From positions 2,914,001 through 2,978,000 of the forward strand of contig NZ_MVDG02000001.1 in assembly GCF_002008315.2 (NCBI RefSeq): DNA of 64,000 nucleotides, read 5' to 3'. Position 1 is the stretch's first letter. Each line of letters opens with the position of its first letter. Below the pieces are notes generated by a model. The model was given only the letters and a program-made list of their open reading frames with translations. It was not told the origin of the DNA and did not search any database. The stretch is from Arthrobacter sp. KBS0703 (lineage in GTDB: Bacteria > Actinomycetota > Actinomycetes > Actinomycetales > Micrococcaceae). The position numbers were made by a program, and so were the translations under genes. Shown piece after piece: positions 34,736 through 42,554 of the stretch.

Positions 34736-34887
34736 TGGTCACGCTCACCCTCGAAGCACCGGAGAACAGCACGCACGTTGCGCTCACCCAGGACACTTTC
34801 GCCACGGAGGAACGGCTCGCACTGCACAGGAGCGGCTGGACCGAGGGGTTCGAAAAGCTGCGACTGCTGGCAGGATCCTCTGGATAG
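34732..34887 (+). pseudogene. C-terminal remnant of an AHSA1/SRPBCC gene
   Basis: An open 51-codon stretch reads TVVTLTLEAPENSTHVALTQ then DTFATEERLALHRSGWTEGFEKLRLL and ends in TAG. This is the final strand and long helix of an AHSA1-type domain (compare the GW...L helix). No upstream part exists; the frame begins inside the palindromic repeat. It is a gene remnant, possibly left by a rearrangement at the repeat. Confidence 0.6.
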
Positions 34888-34946
34888 GCCGCATCGGACG
34901 CCGTAACCGGTTGACAGCCGGGCGTGACGCATGCCATATTGGCGGC

Positions 34947-35654
34947 ATGAACCTGTTGGACAGCTGGACAGTTGGACAAGATAAAGTGATACGGGTCGGC
35001 GCAGCCGAGGCCGTGTTCGCATCCCTTCGAAACGCCATCGAAGCCGGCAAGATTCCTGTCGGCGCGCGGCTGGATTCGGAGGCCTCGCTGGCCCAGCTGT
35101 ACGGGGTGAGCCGGTCCATGGTCCGGGAAGCACTGAAGTCATGCAATGCGCTCGGACTGACGGCTACCTTCACGGGCAAAGGTACGTTTGTCATCGCGGA
35201 CCGGGTTGCCCCGGACCTCAAGCTCGGAAAATACTCCGCCCGCGACCTCGTGGAGGCGCGTCCCCACATCGAAGTACCCGCCGCAGCGCTCGCCGCCGAA
35301 CGCCGGACTGGCGAGGATGTGGAGGCACTTCGGGACATTCTCGAGGCCATGTCGGACGAAGATGACCTCCAGCAGTGGATCCTTCTCAACGCCGAGTTCC
35401 ACGCCACCATCGCCCGGTGCAGCGGCAACGGGGTCTTTGTGGGCGTCCTGTCAGACATCCGCGAGGCCATGGCCGACCAGTCGAACACCCTGAACCTGGT
35501 AGCTGACCGGCGCAAGGATTCCGACCGGGAGCACGCCCGCATTTTCGCCGCCATCGAGCGCGGGTCCGCCCAGGAAGCGTCCAGGGCCATGACACGGCAC
35601 CTGCATGGGGTGGAATGTGCGCTGGGCAGCATCGTCCCCGGCGGCGAGAGCTGA
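34947..35654 (+). CDS. GntR/FadR-family regulator of the aspartase module
   Basis: About 235 aa (222 if started at GTG 34986). The GntR wHTH is AAEAVFASLRNAIEAGKIPVGARLDSEASLAQLYGVSRSMVREALKSCNALGLTATFTGKGTFV. The FCD domain follows with LLNAEFHATIARCSGN and HARIFAAIERGSAQEASRAMTRHL. It lies upstream of aspA and a dicarboxylate symporter on the same strand. Three near-copies of TTGGACA fall in the first codons of the longer form; if the GTG is the true start they would be operator sequence. Confidence 0.83.
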   Translation: MNLLDSWTVGQDKVIRVGAAEAVFASLRNAIEAGKIPVGARLDSEASLAQLYGVSRSMVREALKSCNALGLTATFTGKGTFVIADRVAPDLKLGKYSARDLVEARPHIEVPAAALAAERRTGEDVEALRDILEAMSDEDDLQQWILLNAEFHATIARCSGNGVFVGVLSDIREAMADQSNTLNLVADRRKDSDREHARIFAAIERGSAQEASRAMTRHLHGVECALGSIVPGGES

Positions 35655-35879
35655 CGAAGAATCTGACCCGTCCCGGATCCATCCTCATAACCGCTTCCGG
35701 CGGCGGCCTCGGCGCTGCCTGCCCACGAGGCGCCGCCCAGTTGTCGCCCTGACCGTGCCCAATCACTCTCCAATGCGGAGCGCCTGAGTTCCCTCCGGCA
35801 ACATGCCCGCCCAGCCGGCCTGCCGCAACACCCTGATTTCCCGTCCAAACCCGTCAACGAAGCCCCGTGAGGACCCTCT

Positions 35880-37295
35880 ATGACCACCATCACCGCCGCC
35901 CCGGACGTCCGGTCCGAGCATGACCTCCTCGGTGACCGGGACGTTCCCGCCGCCGCGTACTGGGGCGTGCACACCCTGCGCGCCGTGGAGAACTTCCCCA
36001 TCACCGGCCAGCCGCTGTCCACCAACATGCACCTGGTCCGCGGCCTCGCCGCGGTGAAACTCGCCGCCGCCCGCACCAACCTCGAACTCGGGCTCCTGGA
36101 CCCCGAACGTGCGAACGCGATCGAAGCCGCCTGCACCGACGTCCTGAACGGAGACCTGCACGAGCAGTTCGTCGTCGACGTCATCCAGGGCGGCGCCGGG
36201 ACCTCCTCGAACATGAACGCCAACGAGGTCATCGCCAACCGGGCCCTGGAAATCCTCGGCCACCCCAAAGGCCACTACACCCGCCTGCACCCCAACGACC
36301 ACGTCAACCTCTCCCAGTCCACCAACGACGTCTACCCCACCGCGGTCAAACTCGGCACCATCTTCGCCGCCCGCGAGCTGCTCTCCGCCCTGGCCGAACT
36401 CGAAGAAGCGTTCGCCGAAAAAGCCCTGGAATTCCGCACCGTGGTCAAAATGGGCCGCACCCAGCTCCAGGACGCCGTGCCCATGACCCTGGGCCAGGAA
36501 TTCGGCACCTACGCCATCACCATCGGCGAAGACCGCCTCCGCCTCGCCGAAGCGGACCTGCTGATCCACGAAATCAACCTCGGCGCCACCGCCATCGGCA
36601 CCGGCCTGAACGCACCCCCCGGCTACGCCGCCGCCGCCTGCCGCCACCTGGCCGAGATCACCGGCCTGCCGCTGGTCACCGCCCCCGACCTGATCGAAGC
36701 CACCCAGGACGTCGGCGCCTTCGTCCACCTCTCCGGCGTCCTCAAACGCGTCGCCGTGAAACTCTCCAAGATCTGCGACGACCTGCGCCTGCTCTCCTCC
36801 GGCCCGCGCGCCGGCTTCGGCGAAATCAACCTCCCCGCGGTCCAGTCCGGATCCTCGATCATGCCCGGCAAAATCAACCCCGTGATCCCCGAAGTCGTCT
36901 CCCAGGTCGCCTACGAAGTCATCGGCAACGACGTCACCATCACCATGGCCGCCGAAGCCGGCCAGCTCCAGCTCAACGCCTTCGAACCCATCATCGTCCA
37001 CAGCCTCCACAAGAGCATCTCCCACCTCGAAGCAGCCGCCCGCACCCTCACGGCACGCTGCGTCCGCGGCATCACCGCCAACACCGAACACCTCCGCCTC
37101 ACCGTGGAACAATCCATCGGCCTGGTCACCGCCCTGAACCCCCACCTCGGCTACGCCACCGCCACCGCCATCGCCCAGGAAGCCCTCGCCACCGGCCGCG
37201 GCGTCGCCGAACTCGTCCTCGAACACGGCCTCCTCACCGCCGACCAACTCCAGGAACTCCTCAGCCCCGAACGCCTCGCCAACCTCAGCAAATAG
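35880..37295 (+). CDS. aspA: Aspartate ammonia-lyase
   Basis: 471 aa, full length for aspartase. The lyase signature GSSIMPGKINP is at about residue 324, and QGGAGTSSNMNANEVIANRALE and GRTQLQDAVPMTLGQEF are the other two conserved blocks. The reaction is L-aspartate to fumarate plus ammonia. The gene lies between a FadR-type regulator and a dicarboxylate/amino acid:cation symporter, so uptake and deamination of aspartate is the likely role. Codon use is extremely C-ending, as in highly expressed genes here. Confidence 0.93.
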   Translation: MTTITAAPDVRSEHDLLGDRDVPAAAYWGVHTLRAVENFPITGQPLSTNMHLVRGLAAVKLAAARTNLELGLLDPERANAIEAACTDVLNGDLHEQFVVDVIQGGAGTSSNMNANEVIANRALEILGHPKGHYTRLHPNDHVNLSQSTNDVYPTAVKLGTIFAARELLSALAELEEAFAEKALEFRTVVKMGRTQLQDAVPMTLGQEFGTYAITIGEDRLRLAEADLLIHEINLGATAIGTGLNAPPGYAAAACRHLAEITGLPLVTAPDLIEATQDVGAFVHLSGVLKRVAVKLSKICDDLRLLSSGPRAGFGEINLPAVQSGSSIMPGKINPVIPEVVSQVAYEVIGNDVTITMAAEAGQLQLNAFEPIIVHSLHKSISHLEAAARTLTARCVRGITANTEHLRLTVEQSIGLVTALNPHLGYATATAIAQEALATGRGVAELVLEHGLLTADQLQELLSPERLANLSK

Positions 37296-37306
37296 GCACA
37301 CCCGCA

Positions 37307-37325
37307 GGTCTCGACAAGCTCGACC
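37307..37325. repeat. GGTCTCGACARGCTCGACC repeat, copy 1
   Basis: GGTCTCGACAAGCTCGACC, 11 bases after aspA. A second copy with one difference lies at 56781-56799. This palindromic type of intergenic repeat is common in actinobacteria. Confidence 0.6.
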
Positions 37326-37462
37326 GGCGGACGCAAGCTCCCCCAGCGGCCGGCGACCACGCCGCCGCACCAGCCACCCATTCACTCTTCCCGCACAGTG
37401 GTGAGGGGCACGCCGTCGTGCCCGGAACCGTCCGTGAAACTGGACCTACCCAAGGACTGACG

Positions 37463-38758
37463 ATGAAAAACAAATCAACTATGTGGATTCTGGCAGCGCT
37501 ACTGTTCGGGATCATCAGCGGTCTGGTGTGCCACTGGCTGCTGGCCGCAGACGCCCGCGAATCCCTCGTGACGGTCCTCGACACCGTGACCCATATGTTC
37601 CTTAACCTGATCAAGATGATCATCGCTCCCCTGATCTTCGCCACCCTTGTCTCCGGCATTGCCGGAGCTGCGAAATCCGCCGGCGTGGGGAAGCTCTTCG
37701 GCCGTTCGATGATTTGGTTCCTGACCGCCTCCGTCCTCGTCGGCGCCTTCGGATTCATCACGGCTCACGTACTCAATGTCGGTGACGGCCTCCACCTGAT
37801 GCCGGGAGGTGACGCGGGGATGGAAACGAAACCCCTCGATTACCAGGAGTTCATCACCCACATCATCCCCACGAGCGTCTTCGCTGCCCTGACGGCCAAC
37901 AATCCCCTTCAGATCCTCGTGTTCGGCGCACTCTTCGGCATCGCCCTGCTGAACCTTCGGAAGAAGGGCCACTCCTCCATCGCCAACGCAATCGACGAGC
38001 TGATGGGCGTCATGTTCAAGGTGACCGGGTACGTGATGCTGGCGGCACCCGTCGGCGTCTTCGCGGGCATCGCGTCGGCCTTCACCTCCCAGGGCCTCGA
38101 CGCGTTCGCCACCTACGCTTCTTTCATCGGCGGGTTCTACATGTCCCTCTCGGCCCTGTGGGTCCTCATGATCGCCGTGGCCGTTGCCTTTCTCGGACGG
38201 GCGGCGTTCCGCCTGGTCCGGATCATACGCGAACCCATTGTCATCGCATTCGCGACCTCCAGCAGCGAAGCTGCCCTGCCCAAGCTCATTGAAGGCCTGA
38301 CCAAGTTCGGCATCGAGAAGCGCACCACCGGTTTCGTGTTGCCCTTGGGCTACTCCTTCAACGTCGACGGATCCATGATGTACATGACCTTCGCCTCGGT
38401 CTTCCTGATGAATGCGTACGGCATTGACATGGACCTTGGCCAGCAGATCGCCATGACCGCGATGCTTCTGCTCAGCAGCAAAGGCATGGCGGGCGTGCCG
38501 CGCGGGTCGCTCGTCGTCGTGGCCGCCGTCGTCCCAGGCTTCGGCATCCCCGCGGCAGGTATCGGTGTCCTTCTGGTGATCGACCAGCTCCTGGACATGG
38601 GCCGCACGGCAACCAACATCCTGGGAAATGCCATCGCCACCGCCGTCATCGGCCGAAGCCACGATAAATCTGCTCCCCGCGACGAGGCTCTCCCGGTTGA
38701 GGCTCTCCCGGTTGAAGACGGGCAAGAGGCCCGCGACCTGGCAACTGCGACGCGCTGA
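37463..38758 (+). CDS. Dicarboxylate/amino acid:cation symporter (DAACS)
   Basis: 431 aa from MKNKSTMWIL (AAGGA upstream). DAACS features: FLNLIKMIIAPLIFATLVSGIAG, AFATSSSEAALPKL (serine-rich HP1 loop), LPLGYSFNVDGSMMYMTF and the HP2 region SSKGMAGVPRGSLVVVAAVVPGFGIPAAG. It imports aspartate, glutamate or C4-dicarboxylates with H+ or Na+. It follows aspA and probably feeds it. The C-terminal tail contains a perfect 15-bp tandem duplication (38684-38713) encoding EALPV twice. Confidence 0.9.
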   Translation: MKNKSTMWILAALLFGIISGLVCHWLLAADARESLVTVLDTVTHMFLNLIKMIIAPLIFATLVSGIAGAAKSAGVGKLFGRSMIWFLTASVLVGAFGFITAHVLNVGDGLHLMPGGDAGMETKPLDYQEFITHIIPTSVFAALTANNPLQILVFGALFGIALLNLRKKGHSSIANAIDELMGVMFKVTGYVMLAAPVGVFAGIASAFTSQGLDAFATYASFIGGFYMSLSALWVLMIAVAVAFLGRAAFRLVRIIREPIVIAFATSSSEAALPKLIEGLTKFGIEKRTTGFVLPLGYSFNVDGSMMYMTFASVFLMNAYGIDMDLGQQIAMTAMLLLSSKGMAGVPRGSLVVVAAVVPGFGIPAAGIGVLLVIDQLLDMGRTATNILGNAIATAVIGRSHDKSAPRDEALPVEALPVEDGQEARDLATATR

Positions 38759-38792
38759 CCCGGGCTGGAAGGCAGTTTACTTGCCAAAGGTA

Positions 38793-39071
38793 ATGAACGT
38801 CCCGGTCCGCCGGGCGCCACATCACACGGATACCGTCGGCCCCGCCTTGCGACGCAACCGGATCAGATCGGGGATCGTCGAATATCTGTCAGAAAACGGG
38901 GCGAGCAAAGTGTCCGACATCAGCAGCGCACTTGGTGCCTCCAGGGACACCGTCCGCTACCACCTCGCAGCGCTCGAGGGCGCGTCGATGGTGCGGTCCA
39001 ATATTTCCCCCGGCATGAGGGCCAGCTGCACCCCGTTCTATTCCCTGACCGCTGGCGCTCCCCCAAAATAG
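38793..39071 (+). CDS. Small winged-helix (ArsR-like) regulator
   Basis: 92 aa from the ATG with AAAGG upstream. RSGIVEYLSENGASKVSDISSALGASRDTVRYHLAALEGASMVRSNISPGMRASCTPFYSLT is one winged helix with recognition helix SRDTVRYHLAALE; there is no effector domain. It lies 34 bases after the symporter and may be the last gene of the aspartate module. Confidence 0.72.
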   Translation: MNVPVRRAPHHTDTVGPALRRNRIRSGIVEYLSENGASKVSDISSALGASRDTVRYHLAALEGASMVRSNISPGMRASCTPFYSLTAGAPPK

Positions 39072-39085
39072 CGCTCAGCGCTCAG

Positions 39086-39162
39086 CCCGACTGGGTAGCA
39101 GCACACACCGTTCTGGGCCCTGAAAACGGCCCTGAAAACGGCGTCAGCTGCTACCCAGTTGC
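39086..39162. repeat. Palindromic repeat, full copy 2
   Basis: Left arm ACTGGGTAGCAGC (39090-39102) and right arm GCTGCTACCCAGT (39147-39159) are perfect 13-bp complements; the middle holds CCTGAAAACGG twice. Copies occur at 34693 (partial) and 46247-46312. Confidence 0.8.
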
Positions 39163-39246
39163 CGGAGGCCAGGGGTTCCAAGCCGGCCGCCAACCCCGGA
39201 ATCCCCCGAACCCGGAATCCGGAAACCCCGCGGCCCCCACGGACCG

Positions 39247-39282
39247 TTGACATGTGACCAAATGGTCACCTATTCTGGCCTT
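39247..39282 (+). promoter_or_regulatory. TTGACA/TATTCT promoter with operator in the spacer
   Basis: TTGACA (39247-39252) and TATTCT (39271-39276) are separated by 18 bp. GTGACCA-AA-TGGTCAC (39254-39269), a perfect palindrome, fills that spacer. Transcription starting 6-7 bases after the -10 box would begin at the GTG at 39283, giving a leaderless mRNA. Confidence 0.75.
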
Positions 39283-40035
39283 GTGGACGCCGTATTCAAG
39301 GCCCTGGCCGACCCCATCCGCCGGGAACTGCTGGACGAACTCTTCCGTGAGGACGGCCAGACGCTCTCGGCCCTGGAAGCGCGGTTCGAGATCACCCGCT
39401 TCGGGGTTATGAAGCACCTCAAGCTGCTAGAGGACGCCGGCCTCGTGGTGACCCGGCGTCGGGGGCGCGAGAAGCTGCACTTCCTGAATCCGGTGCCCAT
39501 CAGGCTCGTCCACGACCGCTGGGTGAGCAAATATGCAGAACCATGGGCCGCTGCGCTCAGCGACCTCAAAACCAGATTGGAAAGTCCCATGGAAAAGATT
39601 TTCGAGATCTACATCAAGACCACCCCGGAACGGCTCTGGGAAGCCATCACGGACAGCGAGATCCGCAGCAAGTACCAGTTCGGGATGCGGATCCGGTCGG
39701 ACTGGACGCCGGGGTCCCGGTTCGAGATGGCGCCCGCGGGAGGGGACCTCCTCGGCGAGGGCGAAAACGTCGAGGTCGATCCCCCGCGGCGGCTGGTGCA
39801 GACCATGCGCGCACTCTGGGGCGAGGACGTCAAGGCCGAGGGCACCTCGCGGATCACCTGGGAGATCGAACCGGTAGGCGACGATTCCTGCCACCTGACC
39901 GTCACGCACGATCAGCTCCGCGAAGGCGCCAACGAACAGCTCTACGGCGGCTGGCCAATGATCCTCTCCGGTCTGAAGACCTGGCTCGAAACCGGCCAGA
40001 AACTGACGACGCCAGGCTCCCTCATGTACGCCTGA
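39283..40035 (+). CDS. ArsR-SRPBCC fusion protein
   Basis: About 250 aa from GTG at 39283. Residues 1-85 are an ArsR winged helix (VFKALADPIRRELLDELFREDGQTLSALEARFEITRFGVMKHLKLLEDAGLVVTRRRGREKLHFLN). Residues 105-250 are an SRPBCC domain (EKIFEIYIKTTPERLWEAITDSEIRSKY to GWPMILSGLKTWLETGQ). No ribosome-binding site precedes the start, consistent with a leaderless transcript. The protein probably represses itself through the palindrome in its promoter and senses a ligand with the SRPBCC cavity. Confidence 0.85.
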   Translation: MDAVFKALADPIRRELLDELFREDGQTLSALEARFEITRFGVMKHLKLLEDAGLVVTRRRGREKLHFLNPVPIRLVHDRWVSKYAEPWAAALSDLKTRLESPMEKIFEIYIKTTPERLWEAITDSEIRSKYQFGMRIRSDWTPGSRFEMAPAGGDLLGEGENVEVDPPRRLVQTMRALWGEDVKAEGTSRITWEIEPVGDDSCHLTVTHDQLREGANEQLYGGWPMILSGLKTWLETGQKLTTPGSLMYA

Positions 40036-40190
40036 GCGGGCCGCGGGGAACTGCTGCGCGGAAACTGCGGGTTGCGGCGCGCCAGACCTGACTGGGTAGG
40101 GTTGTTTCCAGGCCCCGGGGTGTGTTCCACACGGGAGAATTGCCCGGCGGGCTCTCCGGCGCGCCCCTCATCGCTCAGGAAAGAGGCAGC

Positions 40191-41387
40191 ATGGAAGTTC
40201 CCCTATTCGTCTGGATCCTCACCGTCGCAGGAATTCTGGCGCTCCTGGCCTTCGACTTTTTCTTCCACGTCCGCAAGGCCCACACCCCTTCCCTGAAAGA
40301 ATCCGCCGTCTGGTCCGCCATCTACGTGGGCATGGCCCTGGCATTCGGCCTGGGCGTCTGGATTTTCGGCGGCCACACGATGGGCACCGAGTACTTCGCC
40401 GGGTATGTCACCGAGAAGGCGCTGTCCGTGGACAACCTCTTCGTCTTCCTCATCATCATGGCCAGCTTCAAGGTGCCGCGCGCGGACCAGCAGAAAGTCC
40501 TCCTGTTCGGCATCGTCTTTTCGCTGATCGCCCGGACCGGTTTCATCTTCCTCGGCGCCGCGCTGATCAACAGCTTCGCCTGGGTCTTCTACATTTTCGG
40601 ACTGATCCTGCTCATCACCGCCGGCAACCTGCTCAAGCCCGACTCCCACGACGACGACAGCGAAGGCCTGGTGGTCCGGCTCGCCAAGAAGTTCCTGCCG
40701 GCCTCGGAACACTACGACGGCGACAAACTCTTCACCGTGGACAACGGCAAACGCGTCCTCACCCCGATGCTCCTGGTGATGGTGGCGATCGGCGGCACGG
40801 ACATCCTGTTTGCGCTCGACTCCATCCCCGCCATCTTCGGCCTGACCCAGAACGTCTTCATCGTCTTCACCGCCACGGCGTTCTCGCTCATGGGCCTGCG
40901 GCAACTGTTCTTCCTCATCGATGAACTGCTGGACCGCCTGATCTACCTGGCCTACGGCCTCGCCGCCATCCTCGCCTTCATCGGCGTCAAGCTCATCCTG
41001 CATGCGCTGCACGAGAACAACCTGCCGTTCGTCAACGACGGCGAACACGTCAACGTCGTCGAAATCAGCACCGCAACCTCCCTCGCGGTGATCCTCGGCG
41101 TCCTCACCGTCACCGTCCTCGCCTCGGTCCTCAGCCCCAAGGGCAAGGCCAAGACCAAGGTATCCGGCGCCAAACGGCACGCCACCGAGTATGTGGACCT
41201 CAACTACGAAACGGACATCAGGGAGCGGGAGCGCATCTTCGACAAGATGGTCCGCGAGGAGGAAGAGCTGAAGAAGCTCCCGGAGAAGTACAAGCGGCTG
41301 ATCCGGAACGAGACCGAGTTCATGGACCTGCTCCGGAAGGCCCACGCCGAGCACGACCAGGCGCTTGAGCGGGCCGGAGAGAAATAG
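40191..41387 (+). CDS. TerC/Alx-family membrane protein
   Basis: 398 aa from the ATG with AGGAAAGAGG upstream. It has about nine membrane segments and the TerC hallmarks EKALSVDNLFVFLIIM and IGGTDILFALDSIPAIFGLTQ with acidic residues in the membrane. Family members export Mn(II) or are linked to tellurite resistance and co-translocational metalation. The C-terminal 70 residues form a charged cytoplasmic tail with Glu-rich helices. No yybP-ykoY riboswitch was recognised upstream. Confidence 0.9.
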   Translation: MEVPLFVWILTVAGILALLAFDFFFHVRKAHTPSLKESAVWSAIYVGMALAFGLGVWIFGGHTMGTEYFAGYVTEKALSVDNLFVFLIIMASFKVPRADQQKVLLFGIVFSLIARTGFIFLGAALINSFAWVFYIFGLILLITAGNLLKPDSHDDDSEGLVVRLAKKFLPASEHYDGDKLFTVDNGKRVLTPMLLVMVAIGGTDILFALDSIPAIFGLTQNVFIVFTATAFSLMGLRQLFFLIDELLDRLIYLAYGLAAILAFIGVKLILHALHENNLPFVNDGEHVNVVEISTATSLAVILGVLTVTVLASVLSPKGKAKTKVSGAKRHATEYVDLNYETDIRERERIFDKMVREEEELKKLPEKYKRLIRNETEFMDLLRKAHAEHDQALERAGEK

Positions 41388-41451
41388 CAACGCGGGGTCA
41401 CCTACGGCCCAATTCGGCCGCTCCATTGGGCGCGATGTGACCCCGCGTTGC
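41387..41451. terminator. Large double hairpin after TerC gene
   Basis: GCAACGCGGGGTCAC (41387-41401) pairs exactly with GTGACCCCGCGTTGC (41437-41451). Nested inside, GCCCAAT (41407-41413) pairs with ATTGGGC (41425-41431). The outer stem begins at the last base of the stop codon. Confidence 0.8.
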
Positions 41452-41588
41452 GCTTGCTCCTTGGCGGCGGCCAAGACCGCTTCGCAATTTATCTGCCAGT
41501 CCGGCGTCCCCGTGCGTGTCAGTCAGGTGTAGGTCAGTCCCGACACGTCACCACGGGAACACAGGACACTCGGGGTATGCACGCAGGG

Positions 41589-41753
41589 TTAGTGCCTCTT
41601 CAGGAAGTGCCGGATTCTTTCGCCGATTCCGCTGGCGCCGGTGTGGCCGCGTCCCGAAACATTCGGCCGGGCCATGCCCGTGTGTCCGGCGGCACCGCCT
41701 GTCCGTCCCTTCAGACGTTCTGCGGCATGCCTGATCTTGTTGCCCAAGTTCAT
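41589..41753 (-). CDS. Small basic protein, CsbD-like N-terminus (54 aa)
   Basis: An ATG with GGAGGAG seven bases upstream opens a 54-residue protein beginning MNLGNKIRHAAERLKGRTGG, then a Gly/Arg/His-rich middle, ending GIGERIRHFLKRH. The start resembles CsbD stress proteins (KIxxAAExxKGK), but the rest does not, so the family is uncertain. The good ribosome site and strand-consistent codon use support it as a real gene. It is alone between TerC and the hexonate operon. Confidence 0.65.
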   Translation of the reverse strand: MNLGNKIRHAAERLKGRTGGAAGHTGMARPNVSGRGHTGASGIGERIRHFLKRH

Positions 41754-41927
41754 CGTGAACTCCTCCGTTCAGTGTCCGTCTATCCAGCCTGCGACCGTCG
41801 GTAGACCGGTCCTTCTCGACTCTACGCGCGTCCAGTTGCCACGACTATGGAATTTCGGAGTTCGTCCATGCTCGCCGGAATCGGGGGTCTAAATCCCCAG
41901 GGCTGACGCCGGCCTGACTTAAAGAGC

Positions 41928-42554
41928 CTAAGTCCCGAGCCCTGCAGCCTGCCGCGCGAGGTCCGTGATCTGCTGCCAGTTCCCGGATTCGACCGCCGCC
42001 CGCGGGGTGAGCCAGCTGCCGCCGACGCACGAGACGTTGGGCAGCCTGAGATAGTCCGGCGCTGTGGCCAGGCTGATGCCTCCCGTGGGGCAGAACTGCA
42101 CGTGCGGAATGGGCGCCCCGATGGCCGCCAGGTAGGCCGGGCCGCCGGCGGGACCGGCCGGGAAGAACTTCATGGCCTCGAGCCCGCTTTCCAGGACGGC
42201 CATCACCTCGCCCACGGTCGCCACGCCGGGCAGCACCGGAACGTCCAGGCCGAGCATGTGATCCAGCAGGGCGGGTGTGACGCCCGGGCTGACCAGGAAC
42301 TGCGCGCCGGCCGAGACTGCGGCGTCGGCCTGGCCCGGCGTGAGGATGGTGCCCGCGCCCACGAGGATGTCCGGCACCTCGTTGGCGATGAGCTTCAGCG
42401 ACGTCAGGGCGCTGTCCGTCCGCAGGGTGAGCTCGATGATCCGGATGCCGCCGTCGGCCAGTGCGCGGGCCACGGGAACCGCGTGCTGGGGATCGTCGAT
42501 AGTCACCACCGGAATGACCGGGGAAACGTGCAGAACGCTGGTGGCGTCAGCCAT
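41928..42554 (-). CDS. eda: KDPG/KHG aldolase
   Basis: 208 aa. A class I aldolase barrel with IIELTLRTDSAL (catalytic Glu), LVGAGTILTPGQA, FLVSPGVTP and EAMKFFPAGPAGG (Schiff-base Lys), plus FCPTGGIS for phosphate binding. It splits 2-keto-3-deoxy-6-phosphogluconate to pyruvate and glyceraldehyde-3-phosphate. Its ATG overlaps the reductase stop by 8 bases, and it is the last gene of the hexonate operon. Confidence 0.92.
   Translation of the reverse strand: MADATSVLHVSPVIPVVTIDDPQHAVPVARALADGGIRIIELTLRTDSALTSLKLIANEVPDILVGAGTILTPGQADAAVSAGAQFLVSPGVTPALLDHMLGLDVPVLPGVATVGEVMAVLESGLEAMKFFPAGPAGGPAYLAAIGAPIPHVQFCPTGGISLATAPDYLRLPNVSCVGGSWLTPRAAVESGNWQQITDLARQAAGLGT

Noticed and set aside
35763..37385. 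540-aa minus-strand reading frame antisense to aspA
   Set aside because: Gly/Val/Glu-rich composition with no domain; it mirrors the strongly C-ending codons of aspA on the other strand.
40090..40112. Fourth copy of the CAACTGGGTAGCAGC palindromic repeat
   Set aside because: Only GACTGGGTAG matches; the rest of the element is absent.
40036..40190. yybP-ykoY manganese riboswitch before terC
   Set aside because: The conserved purine-rich core of that riboswitch could not be found in the 155-bp leader.
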